Shown: positions 7,797 through 18,003, numbered from the stretch's first letter. The stretch is 64,000 nucleotides of DNA from Streptococcus sp. 29892 (GCF_032594935.1 NZ_CP118734.1:1020001-1084000); one strand, 5' to 3'. Numbers and translations are program-made. The notes: a model not told the origin generated them from the letters alone.

Positions 7797-10700
7797 ATGC
7801 CAAAACGTACGGATATTAAGAAAATTATGGTGATTGGGTCTGGTCCGATTATTATCGGTCAGGCTGCGGAGTTTGATTATGCTGGAACTCAGGCTTGTTT
7901 GGCCTTGAAAGAAGAAGGTTATAGCGTTGTCCTGGTCAATTCAAACCCTGCGACCATCATGACAGATAAGGAAATTGCGGATAAGGTTTATATTGAGCCG
8001 ATTACGCTTGAATTTGTCACACGGATTTTACGGAAGGAGCGTCCAGATGCTCTCTTGCCAACCCTGGGTGGTCAGACAGGTCTTAATATGGCCATGGAAT
8101 TGTCCAAGGCTGGTATTTTAGATGAGCTTGGAGTTGAGCTGTTGGGAACTAAACTGTCTGCAATTGATCAGGCAGAGGACCGCGACCTCTTCAAACAACT
8201 CATGGAAGACCTCAATCAGCCTATTCCTGAGTCAACGATTGTGACGACAGTTGACGAGGCTTTGGCATTTGCCAAGGAAATCGGCTATCCTGTCATCGTT
8301 CGTCCAGCCTTCACGCTGGGTGGAACTGGTGGTGGTATGTGTGCCAATGAAGAAGAACTGCAAGAAATTGCAGAAAATGGTCTAAAATTGTCACCAGTGA
8401 CCCAGTGTTTGATTGAGCGTTCCATTGCTGGTTTCAAGGAAATCGAATACGAAGTGATGCGCGATGCGGCTGATAATGCCTTGGTCGTATGTAACATGGA
8501 AAACTTTGACCCTGTGGGAATTCATACAGGAGATTCTATCGTATTTGCCCCAACGCAGACGCTTTCGGATATTGAAAACCAGATGCTGCGTGATGCCAGC
8601 CTCAGCATTATTCGTGCCCTCAAAATCGAGGGTGGCTGTAATGTGCAGTTGGCACTAGATCCACATAGTTTCAAATATTATGTCATTGAAGTAAACCCAC
8701 GTGTGTCCCGTTCCTCTGCCTTGGCATCGAAAGCGACAGGTTATCCTATCGCCAAATTGGCAGCAAAAATTGCGGTTGGCTTGACCTTGGATGAAATGGT
8801 CAACCCTGTTACAGGAACAACCTATGCCATGTTTGAGCCTGCACTTGACTACGTTGTGGCAAAAATTCCACGTTTCCCATTTGACAAGTTTGAAAAAGGG
8901 GAGCGTCGCCTTGGAACCCAGATGAAGGCAACTGGCGAGGTCATGGCCATAGGTCGTAACATCGAAGAAAGTCTGCTCAAGGCCTGCCGTTCTTTGGAAA
9001 TTGGTGTTTATCACAATGAAATGCCAGAACTCAGCCAAGTGACAGATGACCAATTGGTTGAAAAGATTGTCAAGGCTCAAGATGACCGACTCTTCTATCT
9101 TTCAGAAGCCCTTCGCCGTGGCTATACAGTAGAAGAATTGGCTCAATTGACAAAAATTGATGTTTTCTTTCTTGACAAGCTATTGCACATCTTGGAAATC
9201 GAGCAGGAATTGGCAATCAATCACGATAATATCGACTTATTGAAAAAAGCCAAGAAATACGGTTTTGCAGACCGCAAGATTGCGGAACTCTGGGGACGGA
9301 CAGAATCCTACATCCGTCAACTGAGAGCAGACCACAAGATTGTACCCGTTTACAAGATGGTGGACACTTGTGCGGCTGAGTTTGAAAGTGCTACGCCATA
9401 TTTCTATTCAACTTATGAGTGGGAAAATGAATCCATCCGTTCGGAGAAAGAATCTGTTTTGGTGCTGGGTTCTGGTCCAATTCGTATCGGTCAGGGTGTA
9501 GAGTTTGACTATGCGACGGTACATTCTGTAAAAGCTATTCAGGCCGCTGGCTACGAAGCCATCATTATGAACTCAAACCCTGAAACGGTGTCTACTGACT
9601 TTTCAGTTTCGGACAAGCTTTATTTTGAGCCATTGACCTTGGAAGATGTCTTGAATGTCATCGATTTGGAACAGCCTAAAGGGGTTATCGTTCAGTTTGG
9701 TGGACAGACAGCCATCAATTTGGCAGAGCCATTGGCAAAAGCAGGCATTCCAATCTTGGGTACGCAAGTAGCGGATTTGGATAGAGCTGAAGACAGGGAT
9801 TTATTTGAAAAAGCCCTGAAAGACCTTGGTATTCCACAGCCACCAGGTCAAACCGCAACCAACGAAGAGGAAGCACTAGAAGCGGCCCGCAAAATTGGTT
9901 TCCCAGTACTTGTTCGTCCCTCTTATGTCTTGGGCGGTCGTGCTATGGAAATTGTCGAAAATGAAGCAGACCTACGTTCTTATATGAGAACGGCGGTCAA
10001 GGCTTCGCCAGAGCACCCAGTTTTGGTGGATTCTTACATCATCGGTCGTGAGTGTGAAGTGGATGCCATTTCAGATGGTAAGGATGTCTTGATTCCAGGT
10101 ATTATGGAGCATATCGAGCGCGCAGGGGTTCACTCAGGTGACTCTATGGCAGTTTATCCCCCACAAACCTTGTCTAAAGAGGTACAGGCGACCATTGCAG
10201 ACTACACTAAACGATTAGCAATCGGTCTTAACTGCATCGGTATGATGAATATCCAGTTTGTTATTAAGGATGAAACAGTCTATGTCATTGAGGTCAATCC
10301 ACGCGCCAGTCGTACGGTGCCATTCTTGTCCAAAGTCACAGACATTCCAATGGCTCAGGTTGCAACCAAATTGATTTTGGGACAAAGCCTTGCGGAACTG
10401 GGTTACCAAGACGGTCTTTATCCTGAGAGCAAGCAAGTGCACGTCAAAGCACCAGTATTCTCATTTACAAAATTGGCTAAAGTTGACAGTTTGTTAGGAC
10501 CAGAGATGAAGTCAACCGGTGAGATTATGGGATCAGACTTGACGTTGGAAAAAGCACTGTATAAGGCTTTTGAAGCAAGCTATCAACATCTGTCTGAGTT
10601 TGGTAATGTAGTCTTTACCATTGCGGATGAAGACAAGGAAGAAGCTCTTGGACTTGCCCAACGCTTCCATGAACTAGGCTATGGTCTGCTGGCCACGGCA

Positions 10701-10976
10701 GGTACAGCTACCTATCTGGCTGCTAAGGGACTATCCGTGACAACTGTTGGCAAATTGGGCGATGCAGCTTATCAAGATATTCCAAGTCTTGTTCGAGCAG
10801 GTAAGGTTCAGGCGATTATCAATACGGTTGGTAAAAAACGGGTAGCGGATGGCGATGGTCAGGTCATTCGAAGCTCTGCTATTGAAGGAGGAATCCCACT
10901 CTTTACAGCCCTTGATACAGCAGAAGCCATGATTAAGGTGTTGGAAAGCCGTAGCTTTATGACACAGGCTATATAG
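7797..10976 (+). CDS. carB: Carbamoyl-phosphate synthase large subunit
   Basis: CarB makes carbamoyl phosphate from bicarbonate, ammonia and two ATP. The 1059-residue protein shows the duplicated ATP-grasp architecture: N-terminal half with [13 protein letters not shown] at the start and GGTGGG around residue 175, C-terminal half with [14 protein letters not shown] around residue 558, and an MGS-like allosteric domain in the last 140 residues, where UMP and ornithine normally act. ATG 7797 gives the conserved [11 protein letters not shown]-terminus; an in-frame ATG at 7731 would translate part of the repeat and is rejected. Length is as expected. Monocistronic with its own leader. Confidence 0.95.
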   Translation: MPKRTDIKKIMVIGSGPIIIGQAAEFDYAGTQACLALKEEGYSVVLVNSNPATIMTDKEIADKVYIEPITLEFVTRILRKERPDALLPTLGGQTGLNMAMELSKAGILDELGVELLGTKLSAIDQAEDRDLFKQLMEDLNQPIPESTIVTTVDEALAFAKEIGYPVIVRPAFTLGGTGGGMCANEEELQEIAENGLKLSPVTQCLIERSIAGFKEIEYEVMRDAADNALVVCNMENFDPVGIHTGDSIVFAPTQTLSDIENQMLRDASLSIIRALKIEGGCNVQLALDPHSFKYYVIEVNPRVSRSSALASKATGYPIAKLAAKIAVGLTLDEMVNPVTGTTYAMFEPALDYVVAKIPRFPFDKFEKGERRLGTQMKATGEVMAIGRNIEESLLKACRSLEIGVYHNEMPELSQVTDDQLVEKIVKAQDDRLFYLSEALRRGYTVEELAQLTKIDVFFLDKLLHILEIEQELAINHDNIDLLKKAKKYGFADRKIAELWGRTESYIRQLRADHKIVPVYKMVDTCAAEFESATPYFYSTYEWENESIRSEKESVLVLGSGPIRIGQGVEFDYATVHSVKAIQAAGYEAIIMNSNPETVSTDFSVSDKLYFEPLTLEDVLNVIDLEQPKGVIVQFGGQTAINLAEPLAKAGIPILGTQVADLDRAEDRDLFEKALKDLGIPQPPGQTATNEEEALEAARKIGFPVLVRPSYVLGGRAMEIVENEADLRSYMRTAVKASPEHPVLVDSYIIGRECEVDAISDGKDVLIPGIMEHIERAGVHSGDSMAVYPPQTLSKEVQATIADYTKRLAIGLNCIGMMNIQFVIKDETVYVIEVNPRASRTVPFLSKVTDIPMAQVATKLILGQSLAELGYQDGLYPESKQVHVKAPVFSFTKLAKVDSLLGPEMKSTGEIMGSDLTLEKALYKAFEASYQHLSEFGNVVFTIADEDKEEALGLAQRFHELGYGLLATAGTATYLAAKGLSVTTVGKLGDAAYQDIPSLVRAGKVQAIINTVGKKRVADGDGQVIRSSAIEGGIPLFTALDTAEAMIKVLESRSFMTQAI

Positions 10977-10999
10977 AAGATAATGCAAATTTGCAGCAT

Positions 11000-11027
11000 A
11001 GACGACTTCGCAAGAGGTCGTCTTTTT
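11000..11027 (+). terminator. carB terminator
   Basis: Arms AGACGACTTC and GAGGTCGTCT around a 4-nt loop, then a T-run. A TATAAT immediately downstream (11030-11035) can serve the next gene. Confidence 0.85.
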
Positions 11028-11085
11028 GATATAATAGAGTTGTAATTATAACTAGTAGGATCGGCAAGGTAAATAAGGGAATAAA

Positions 11086-11535
11086 ATGAAAATGGAAAAA
11101 ATGACAGTAGAAGAGTTTTTACAACTGAAGAAGGATGCTCAGGTATCCTTGATTCTATTTATTGTTTTTGGACTTGTCTTGTTTTCAAGCATGTTTTATA
11201 TCACAGTGATTGGGGCGAGAACACAAATGTACAATTCACTTGTGACGATGGTGTTTCTATCTGTATTGATGAGTGCAGTCAGACCCTATGTTTTTTCCAA
11301 AAATATCTTAGAGAAAAAACAACCTGAGCTGAAACAGTATTCGACAAAGGGCTACTCAGTTTCTAGTGCCTTTCTAAAAAGGGTTTTTCTAGTTTATTCG
11401 GTTGCGATTATTGTGGTTGTTTTCGGTTTTGCCTCTGCCTACGCAACTCGGGTTGAGACCATCCTTCCCGATGATACTTTACCAAGTCTGGAACAGAAGT
11501 CTATTATTGAATTAGAGCTTGAGGAAGATCAATGA
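11086..11535 (+). CDS. Small membrane protein at the edge of the toxin region
   Basis: 149 residues with at least three hydrophobic segments (about 20-42, 50-67, 100-120) and an acidic C-terminal tail rich in E/D. I do not recognise the family. It overlaps the following Imm59-like gene by 4 nt (ATGA), so the pair is translationally coupled. Its position at the start of the toxin/immunity cluster suggests either a membrane-acting immunity protein or a passenger gene; neither can be decided from sequence. Confidence 0.7.
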   Translation: MKMEKMTVEEFLQLKKDAQVSLILFIVFGLVLFSSMFYITVIGARTQMYNSLVTMVFLSVLMSAVRPYVFSKNILEKKQPELKQYSTKGYSVSSAFLKRVFLVYSVAIIVVVFGFASAYATRVETILPDDTLPSLEQKSIIELELEEDQ

Positions 11536-11795
11536 CAAAGCAAGAATTACTGAATTTTGTGGAAGCTCACCAATCTGAAATAGGGGCATTTACAATTATG
11601 CCAGGAAGAAAATTTGGTGGGCAATTTACTCTGGGCTACTATTTTGATGAGGAATCACAAAAATATAAAGTATATGAGGTGAGTGAGCGTCAAGAATTCT
11701 GGGTATGGGATGAATTTGATATGGAATCTGAGGCAATAGATAGACTATATCGAAAAATAGTTTTTAGTTTTAATTTAAATGAAAAGCATATTTAG
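11532..11795 (+). CDS. Putative immunity protein (Imm59-like)
   Basis: 87 residues: an N-terminal helix TKQELLNFVEAH, a beta-rich centre (GQFTLGYYFDEES..YKVYEVSERQEF) and a helix DMESEAIDRLYRKIVF. This small alpha-beta-alpha outline with a tyrosine-rich strand is like small immunity proteins of polymorphic toxin loci, closest in my judgement to the Imm59 group. It overlaps the membrane gene by 4 nt. Its cognate toxin is not intact next to it, so it may be an orphan immunity gene. Confidence 0.5.
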   Translation: MTKQELLNFVEAHQSEIGAFTIMPGRKFGGQFTLGYYFDEESQKYKVYEVSERQEFWVWDEFDMESEAIDRLYRKIVFSFNLNEKHI

Positions 11796-11798
11796 ATT

Positions 11799-12789
11799 TA
11801 TCCATCGACTCTCTTGGAATTGTAGAGGGCTCTGTTAAGGGACTCCAAAGCCAACTTTCTCACATTGAAGTCTCAAGCCCAAGCCAAAATCAGCTCAACG
11901 CTCGTCAGGGTCAGGACTTTGTGGACTTGCAAACGGTTGAGTTTGGTAAAATCGCCAGCAAGGTCGAGAATAACATCACAATCAAGATGACGGTTGATGG
12001 CGTTGAGCAGAAAATCCGAGTGGATGCGATTGGTTTTGACGAGGCAGGCAACATCCGCATCCAGGAATACACAACTGCCCAGAATGGTTTGAAAATCAGC
12101 CGTCAGAACCTCTTGGAGGATCTGTCCAAGTACGGCGGCACCATTGTCGGCGCAGGCAAGGGTGACTTTGTCGGCGGTGTTGAGATACCTAAGGGCACAC
12201 GGATTGATGTCGTGTCGCAGAAGACGGGGAATGTGACGATAGGATCTCCGGATACCGTTTATTCTGTAAAAGACTTTAAAGCTGAAATGGAGCAATTGCC
12301 TCATATCAATCTTTCAAAACAGGTTGAAGATGGCTTGGTTAGTACGAAGAACGGGAGCCGTCCGTCACCTCACCATGTTTATTCAGTAGAAGAAATTGCA
12401 ACTCATCTTGCTATGTTCGATGATGGAGCAGTGAAAGTTATGAGCTTTGAAACATATGATTATGGGTTGCAAAATTATGGTGCGACGATAGGCCATCCTG
12501 ACGGTCATTATGTAATGCCTAAATTTGTTTATGAAAAAGCTGTAAGGGCATCTAATGGTAATCCAAGAGTTCTAGAGGAACTATTGGGATTAGAACAGGG
12601 GTACTAGGAGATAATCCAGTTGTTATTGATATTCAGCGCTTAAAAAACCTCCGGATGCCTTCTGGTAACGAGCCTGGAGCTTGGCAAGGTTTGTGGGAAC
12701 CTGGAGGCTACACACAGGGAGGGATTCCTGAGGCAGTGATTGATCAACTTAGTGAGTCGGATTATACAATAGACGAAGTATTCCAATAG
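11799..12789 (+). pseudogene. Toxin cassette A: pretoxin module plus variable toxin domain, frameshifted
   Basis: The region has no start codon with a ribosome-binding site. From 11819 to 12240 it matches the pretoxin part of cassette B (14427-14848) over 422 bp without a gap; it then diverges into a different C-terminal domain (TVYSVKDF...SRPSPHHVYSVEEIA...GHPDGHYVMP). That frame stops at 12605-12607, but the neighbouring frame continues with GDNPVVIDI, NLRMPSGNEPGA, PGGYTQGGIPEAVID up to TAG at 12787-12789, the expected end of the domain. The break lies in a run of four G (12598-12601); one more G would restore the frame. It is a displaced, broken toxin tip of unknown activity. Confidence 0.7.
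11819..12240 (+). repeat. Left cassette homology, copy A
   Basis: 422 bp matching 14427-14848 at a constant offset of 2608 bp with only scattered substitutions. It encodes the shared pretoxin segment starting IVEGSVKGLQSQLSH and ending GNVTI. Confidence 0.9.
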
Positions 12790-12804
12790 AAAGGTCAGAT
12801 ATAT

Positions 12805-13665
12805 ATGAAAGTGTTACGAGGGACTGACTTTATAATATATGAATTAAATGGGCAATATAGCATTAATTGGTATCGTGGGCGAGAACGTTTCTCTTATCCA
12901 ATAGATGAAGATTTAGTAAAAAAAGCTCTGTTAACATCTAAAGACGGGAAAGAGGTCATGTTTTATGTAGAGCATGGGCGCTGGCCAGAAGAGGATGAGT
13001 TAGAGCATTATAATGAATCTAACGTAATTACACATAGAGGGAATGATTTTATTGTCTATGAAGAAAATGGCAAATATGAGATGCACTTTATGACTGGCGG
13101 ATTTCAAGACCGAGAGGTCATCTATCCTATTTCTAAAGAACTTATGGAAAGAGCTTTTGAGTCGCCTCAAGATGCCTATGAAGTAAAAATTTACTTAATG
13201 ACAGGCCATTGGCCAGATAAGAGTCAAGAAGAATTGGATAGAAATTTCTTAAGACAGTTTCCAGAGCAAATTCTTAAGACCCCGACTATTTCAAAGACTC
13301 TCTTTTCAGAGTATGAGTTTACGAAATTATTGAAACAAGCAATTGAAACAGTATTACAGACTAGTAAAATTGACAGCTTAGGAATAGTTGAAGAACATTT
13401 GGAACTCTTGCTTCTAGACCCAATCAAGTGGCAGGAAGAAACAGAAATTATTCATTTACAGTTATTGCAAGAAAAGCTGAACAACTACATTCACTTTATC
13501 GAAAGCAAGCAGTATGTGGACAGCTACGGGAATGACTTTACAGAAAAAGTTATCAATCTTACTTTCCAGTATGCCCCATCAGATAATGGTCTTGCTTTCC
13601 TTGTGCAAGTTCAAAAAGTATTACAGCCAACAGATATTCGCTTGAAGGTTGTTGTGCCAAAGTAG
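12805..13665 (+). CDS. Putative immunity protein, duplicated N-terminal unit plus conserved C-terminal module
   Basis: 286 residues. The N-terminal 135 residues are two similar units, each with G(T/N)DFI(I/V)YE.NG.Y, YPI..(D/E)L, a V.(F/I)Y(V/L) segment and G(R/H)WP. The last about 100 residues (IDSLGIVE.HLE.LLLD...LQEKLNNYIHF...) are almost identical to the end of the protein at 15668-16537 and resemble the DUF6572-type module common in immunity loci. It directly follows toxin cassette A, so it is the likely cognate immunity protein. Family names are from memory of motifs. Confidence 0.65.
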   Translation: MKVLRGTDFIIYELNGQYSINWYRGRERFSYPIDEDLVKKALLTSKDGKEVMFYVEHGRWPEEDELEHYNESNVITHRGNDFIVYEENGKYEMHFMTGGFQDREVIYPISKELMERAFESPQDAYEVKIYLMTGHWPDKSQEELDRNFLRQFPEQILKTPTISKTLFSEYEFTKLLKQAIETVLQTSKIDSLGIVEEHLELLLLDPIKWQEETEIIHLQLLQEKLNNYIHFIESKQYVDSYGNDFTEKVINLTFQYAPSDNGLAFLVQVQKVLQPTDIRLKVVVPK

Positions 13666-13669
13666 AGTT
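13468..13669 (+). repeat. Right cassette homology, copy A
   Basis: 202 bp shared with 16340-16541 at a constant offset of 2872 bp, covering the conserved C-terminus of both immunity proteins from EKLNNYIHF to the stop codon plus 4 nt. Confidence 0.9.
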
Positions 13670-13674
13670 TTAAG

Positions 13675-13705
13675 TCCAGACAGGGCCAACTTGTCTGGAT
13701 TTTTT
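13675..13705 (+). terminator. Terminator after immunity gene A
   Basis: Arms TCCAGACA and TGTCTGGA followed by a T-run. The 13706-13853 stretch beyond it contains a TATAAT (13709-13714) and a small hairpin (GGCTAGG / AGCCTAGG region) but no gene. Confidence 0.75.
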
Positions 13706-13853
13706 GGTATAATGGGAGGGTAGAAATATTCTTCATTGATATATAAGAAGCTAGGCTAGGATTGGTTTAAAGCGGAGCCTAGGAGTGGGAATGAGATTGG
13801 AGTTGTTATCTCTCACGTCCATTTTGAAACAAGTTGAGTAGCTCTGCTATTAA

Positions 13854-15668
13854 CCACTCCGCCAGACCGACCAACTAACGGATAAACAAATCAAAGAGTT
13901 GGAGTCAAAGAGTGATGCGGAGTTGGTTCAGGAGTTCTATCCGACTCTGGAGTCAGACTATAGTCAAATCAAAAATAGTACTTGGCAGGAGGAGAACAAG
14001 GAAGCCTTAGGCTTGGTTGACAATGGTCTCAAATTTCTAGCAATAGCGGCATTTTCAGCCGGAACTCTTATGACAGGAGGTGCTGCCCTCCCACTTGCGC
14101 TAGCAGGTGGCGCTTACCTCTTTGCGGATGGGGCCCACTCTGCGATTACAGGCAACACCCTGATTACTGGTACTCAGTTGAGCACGGAAGATCGTATCTG
14201 GGCTGGAGCTGAGGCTGTAGTAACCTTGGCTACTTTCGGTAGCTTTGCGGCAGGTCAGAGTGCCTTGCGAGCAGGAAAAGAGATTCCGACAACCGTTCAG
14301 ACCATTGGTAAGTTGGCTGGCTATGCGGATGAGGGTGTGGAAGCCTTACAATGGGGTAGCGGAGTTTTGCAGGGTGATGCAGCGAATGCGACCTTGAATT
14401 ACATCGGAGGTAAAGCATTTGAAGGCATTGTAGAGGGCTCTGTTAAGGGACTCCAAAGCCAACTTTCTCACATTGAAGTCTCAAGCCCAAGCCAAATTCA
14501 GCTCAACGCTCGTCAGGGTCAGGACTTTGTGGACTTACAAACGGTCGAGTTTGGTAAAATCGCCAGCAAGGTCGAGAATAACATCACGATCAAGATGACG
14601 GTTGATGGCGTTGAGCAGAAAATCCGAGTGGATGCGATTGGTTTTGACGAGGCAGGCAACATCCGCATTCAGGAATACACGACTGCTCAGAGTGGTTTGA
14701 AGTCTAGTCGCCAGAACCTCTTGGAAGACTTGTCCAAGTACGGCGGCACCATTGTCGGCGCAGGCAAGGGTGACTTTGTCGGCGGTGTTGAGATACCCAA
14801 GGGCACACGGATTGATGTCGTGTCGCAGAAGACGGGGAATGTGACGATTGAACATGTTACACCAGAAATTAAGCAGTCCGCATTTGACAAGTTTGATGAG
14901 TTAACATCTCAACCTAACAATAGTTGGATCACCTCAGAGACCTCGTCTGAATTCAAAAATTCATTTGATGCCTATGCAGAACGTGCTGTTCAAGAAGGGG
15001 CTGTGTCTTCTAAAGAGGAGTTCTACCAAATGTATGAAAGCCGCCAGTACGCATACACATCTGAATATCAGCAGAAAATTTTAGAACCATATCGTCAAAG
15101 TGGTGCTTCTTCGGTTGTAAATGGATATGTTATTCAAGAATATACCTTTTCAAAAAACCCTAATTACCCTCCTATGATAGGACGTGTTGATAATGGAGTA
15201 GGTGTTGGAAATTTTGTAACTAGTGGCGCAGAAGATGGAGCCTTGTTATATAATTTGGATGGGAGCCTCAAATCTGGTGAAGAAATTGCAACGGTTAAAG
15301 GGGTGTCTAGCAGTACCTATAGTTCAGGTATCTATCAATATGAATATACACCCGAATGGGTTCAAAATGTTATAGATAATGACTTGGTATCATTTGTCAA
15401 TGGTGATACGCCAGGTTCGAATCCACTTAATATTCCAGGGGCTAAAACTTGGTCAGGGGCTGATATGACAAATTCTGAGAGTGAGCTACTTATGCCTACT
15501 ATTGATATGCGAGGGCATTCATATGAAGACTTCCAAGCTTCAATTGCAGAAAAGGGATATTATGAAATAAAAAATCCTAATGTTTTTATTCCTAATGTTA
15601 CTACAAGTCAGACTTATCCAACAGAGGGGATTGTCCGGATAAACCAATGGGTAGGAGGTAATAATTAA
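13854..15668 (+). pseudogene. Toxin cassette B: 5'-truncated polymorphic toxin with hydrophobic pretoxin and variable C-terminus
   Basis: The frame is open from 13854 after a stop at 13851-13853; TTG 13899 is the first possible start and lacks a convincing Shine-Dalgarno. Residues start in a helical linker (LTDKQIKELESKSDAELVQ), then a glycine/alanine-rich hydrophobic stretch (LAIAAFSAGTLMTGGAALPLALAGGAYLFADG), a pretoxin-like region shared with cassette A, and from about residue 315 of the TTG form a unique C-terminal domain ending VRINQWVGGN. The layout matches the middle and end of LXG-type toxins exported by the type VII system, minus the LXG N-terminus. It may be a silent donor cassette. 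The immunity gene starts in its stop codon. Confidence 0.65.
14427..14848 (+). repeat. Left cassette homology, copy B
   Basis: Partner of 11819-12240. Sequence diverges abruptly after the codon for the final I of GNVTI, marking the start of the variable toxin domain. Confidence 0.9.
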
Positions 15669-16537
15669 TGAAAGACTATCAGCCAGTTAAAACAGGTTGG
15701 GAACTTGAGAAATATAAGCAAGCCATAAGAGAAGGTAAAGAGGATGAAGTGTTTCTTGGTGATGGCGAATTTATGATTCGTCATCGAGAATCTTTCTTTG
15801 AAGGTATTACAGATATGGAGGTTTTGATAAGATACTGTTTGTTTCCTTTGTATGAAGAGGGAGATAGAGATATCGTTCGCCGCACAGAAAATATTCTAAA
15901 AGATTTTGTAGCAAGTGGTGAGATAAATAAATTGTATCAGGTCTCTCAATATTTTAAAATTCAGAAATGGTTATTAAGTAGCTACAATAACCTTCCTTTT
16001 ATTATTGAACTTGAACAATTTGTTCCGATTTTTTTTGAAAAAGTTGTCAAGATGCCTTTGGAAACAGAATCGGTTCGATATGGAGCGGTTTGTGCTTGGA
16101 TGAGTGAAACACCAGAATTTCTTGAGTATGACAAAACAACAATTGATAGGATTATGAATAAGCTTAAGGAATTAGCCAACAAACCCCAAGTAGTCCCATC
16201 TCTTGAAGAAATTTTTCCGATTGAACTTGATCCAACCAAAATTGATTCTATAGGAGTTATAGAAAATCATTTGGAAATGTTATTGCTAGATAGCAACAAA
16301 TGGCGAAAACCACTAGAAAAACAACACCTCCTCAAACTCCAAGAAAAGCTGAACAACTACATTCACTTTATCGAAAGCAAGCAGTATGTGGACAGCTACG
16401 GGGATGACTTTACAGAAAAAGTTATCAACCTGACTTTTCAGTATGCCCCATCAGACAATGGTCTTGCTTTCCTTGTGCAAGTTCAAAAAGTATTACAGCC
16501 GACAGATATTTGCTTGAAGGTTGTTGTGCCAAAGTAG
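15668..16537 (+). CDS. Putative immunity protein for cassette B
   Basis: 289 residues. The first about 190 residues are unrelated to immunity A: acidic and aromatic, helix-rich, with WELEKYKQAIREGKEDEVFLGDGEFMIRHRE. The last about 100 residues form the same conserved C-terminal module as in 12805-13665, with 202 bp of near-identical DNA at 16340-16541. Its ATG shares the A of the toxin's TAA, giving tight coupling, which is typical of toxin-immunity pairs. Function as immunity is inferred from position and architecture. Confidence 0.65.
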   Translation: MKDYQPVKTGWELEKYKQAIREGKEDEVFLGDGEFMIRHRESFFEGITDMEVLIRYCLFPLYEEGDRDIVRRTENILKDFVASGEINKLYQVSQYFKIQKWLLSSYNNLPFIIELEQFVPIFFEKVVKMPLETESVRYGAVCAWMSETPEFLEYDKTTIDRIMNKLKELANKPQVVPSLEEIFPIELDPTKIDSIGVIENHLEMLLLDSNKWRKPLEKQHLLKLQEKLNNYIHFIESKQYVDSYGDDFTEKVINLTFQYAPSDNGLAFLVQVQKVLQPTDICLKVVVPK

Positions 16538-16541
16538 AGTT
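16340..16541 (+). repeat. Right cassette homology, copy B
   Basis: Partner of 13468-13669. A visible amino-acid difference is R to C in LQPTDI(R/C)LKV. Confidence 0.9.
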
Positions 16542-16592
16542 ATTTCTACAAAATGAAGACTACATTTTCAGTATTTCTGGTACAATAGACTT

Positions 16593-17381
16593 ATGAAAAT
16601 AATCGTCACAACCAGTCTTCGTATGAACCAAAACCTGATTTTACAGGCTAGGGAAATAGCAGCGCAGCTCAATCTAGACTATCAAGACCGTCGTAAGAGG
16701 TCAGTCCAGTCCATTCTAGCAAAAACAGAAGCTAACGCGGTGCTTGTGGTCTATCAAGGCCAATTAGTTTTGGAAGAAAAAAATGGACAACGCTTCTTTT
16801 TCCACCCTGACACAGCTATTTTGCGTATCAAGTCTGGAAGGGATCCGCTCTTGGAATTGATAGGACCTTATAAACATACCGTCCTGGACTGTACCATGGG
16901 GCTGGCTTCTGATAGTATTGTCCTAGCTAGTGCGGGTCATCAGGTGACTGCCTTGGAGAGTTCTCAGCTTATTCATTTTATGGTGAGTCAAGGTCTGAAA
17001 GAGTTTGATAGTGGCAATGACGCAGTTAATCAAGCCATGCGCTCTATTCAGACGATTTGGACGGACAGTTTGACTTACTTACAGTCACAAGCAGACCAGT
17101 CAGTCGATGTGATTTATGTTGACCCCATGTTCTCGCAGGAGATAAAGGAATCGGATAATCTTGACGGACTAAAACCCTTTGCCAATTATTCGGCCCTGTC
17201 TGAAGATTTTTTGAAAGAATGCAGGCGTGTGGCCAGAAGAAAAATCATTATCAAGGCTCATTTTAGAGATGAAGTTTTTGAAGAATTCGGCTTTGAACGT
17301 CATGTCAGACCTAATCAAAAATTTCATTATGGAGAAATCATTTTGGAGGGAAACGATGAAAATTTTAGTAACAGGTTTTGA
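16593..17381 (+). CDS. RsmJ-like class I SAM-dependent methyltransferase
   Basis: 262 residues with an N-terminal extension, the SAM-binding [12 protein letters not shown] (around residues 99-110), TALESS as motif II, and the catalytic-type DPMF loop (around residue 178, DVIYVDPMF), which resembles the DPMYP motif of RsmJ 16S rRNA guanine-N2 methyltransferases. Substrate is not determinable here. It overlaps the pcp gene by 26 nt and thus heads a four-gene run (methyltransferase, pcp, DUF4298, NTF2-like). A TACAAT box lies about 16580. Confidence 0.8.
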   Translation: MKIIVTTSLRMNQNLILQAREIAAQLNLDYQDRRKRSVQSILAKTEANAVLVVYQGQLVLEEKNGQRFFFHPDTAILRIKSGRDPLLELIGPYKHTVLDCTMGLASDSIVLASAGHQVTALESSQLIHFMVSQGLKEFDSGNDAVNQAMRSIQTIWTDSLTYLQSQADQSVDVIYVDPMFSQEIKESDNLDGLKPFANYSALSEDFLKECRRVARRKIIIKAHFRDEVFEEFGFERHVRPNQKFHYGEIILEGNDENFSNRF

Positions 17382-18003
17382 TCCCTTTGGTGGTGAGGCC
17401 ATCAATCCAGCTTTAGAAACCATCAAGTCCTTACCTCGTACCATAGCAGGCGCAGAGATTATGATTGTCGAAGTTCCGACTGTTTTTGATAAGGCTGCTC
17501 GTGTTTTGGAAGAGAAGATGACAGAATATCAACCCGATGCAGTGCTTTGCATTGGACAAGCTGGGGGACGTGTTGATTTGACACCTGAGCGTGTGGCCAT
17601 CAACCAGGATGATGCTCGCATTCCTGACAATGAGGGGCAACAACCCATTGACAAGACCATTCGTTCAGATGGACCAGCAGCATATTTTTCAACCCTACCT
17701 ATCAAGGCCATGGTCGAAGCCATTCGTTCTGCTGGCATTCCAGCATCGGTTTCTAACACTGCAGGCACCTTTGTCTGCAACCATCTCATGTATCAGGCCC
17801 TATATCTGGCTGAAAAATCCTTTCCTAATACTAAGGCAGGCTTCCTCCATATTCCCTATCTTCCTGAGCAGGTATTGGACAAGCCAGGTGTTCCGTCCAT
17901 GTCCCTTGAGGTGATTGTCAAAGGGATAGAAGCGGCCATTTCAGCCATTGTAGCCTATGCGGACAAGGAAGATATCAAAACTGTTGGAGGGGCGACGCAT
18001 TGA
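17356..18003 (+). CDS. pcp: Pyrrolidone-carboxylate peptidase
   Basis: Pcp removes N-terminal pyroglutamate from peptides in the cytoplasm. The 215-residue protein has the family start [17 protein letters not shown], the glutamate region LCIGQAGGR...ERVAIN (around residue 80), the catalytic cysteine in [14 protein letters not shown] (around residue 143) and the histidine in [11 protein letters not shown] (around residue 166). ATG 17356 is chosen over upstream in-frame starts because it matches the family N-terminus and has GGAGGG at 17345-17350. It shares 1 nt with the next gene. Confidence 0.95.
   Translation: MKILVTGFDPFGGEAINPALETIKSLPRTIAGAEIMIVEVPTVFDKAARVLEEKMTEYQPDAVLCIGQAGGRVDLTPERVAINQDDARIPDNEGQQPIDKTIRSDGPAAYFSTLPIKAMVEAIRSAGIPASVSNTAGTFVCNHLMYQALYLAEKSFPNTKAGFLHIPYLPEQVLDKPGVPSMSLEVIVKGIEAAISAIVAYADKEDIKTVGGATH

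Noticed and set aside
13706..13853. Promoter for toxin cassette B at TATAAT 13709-13714
   Set aside because: It overlaps the terminator tail of the previous gene, has no -35, and the open frame it would serve has no start with a ribosome-binding site.
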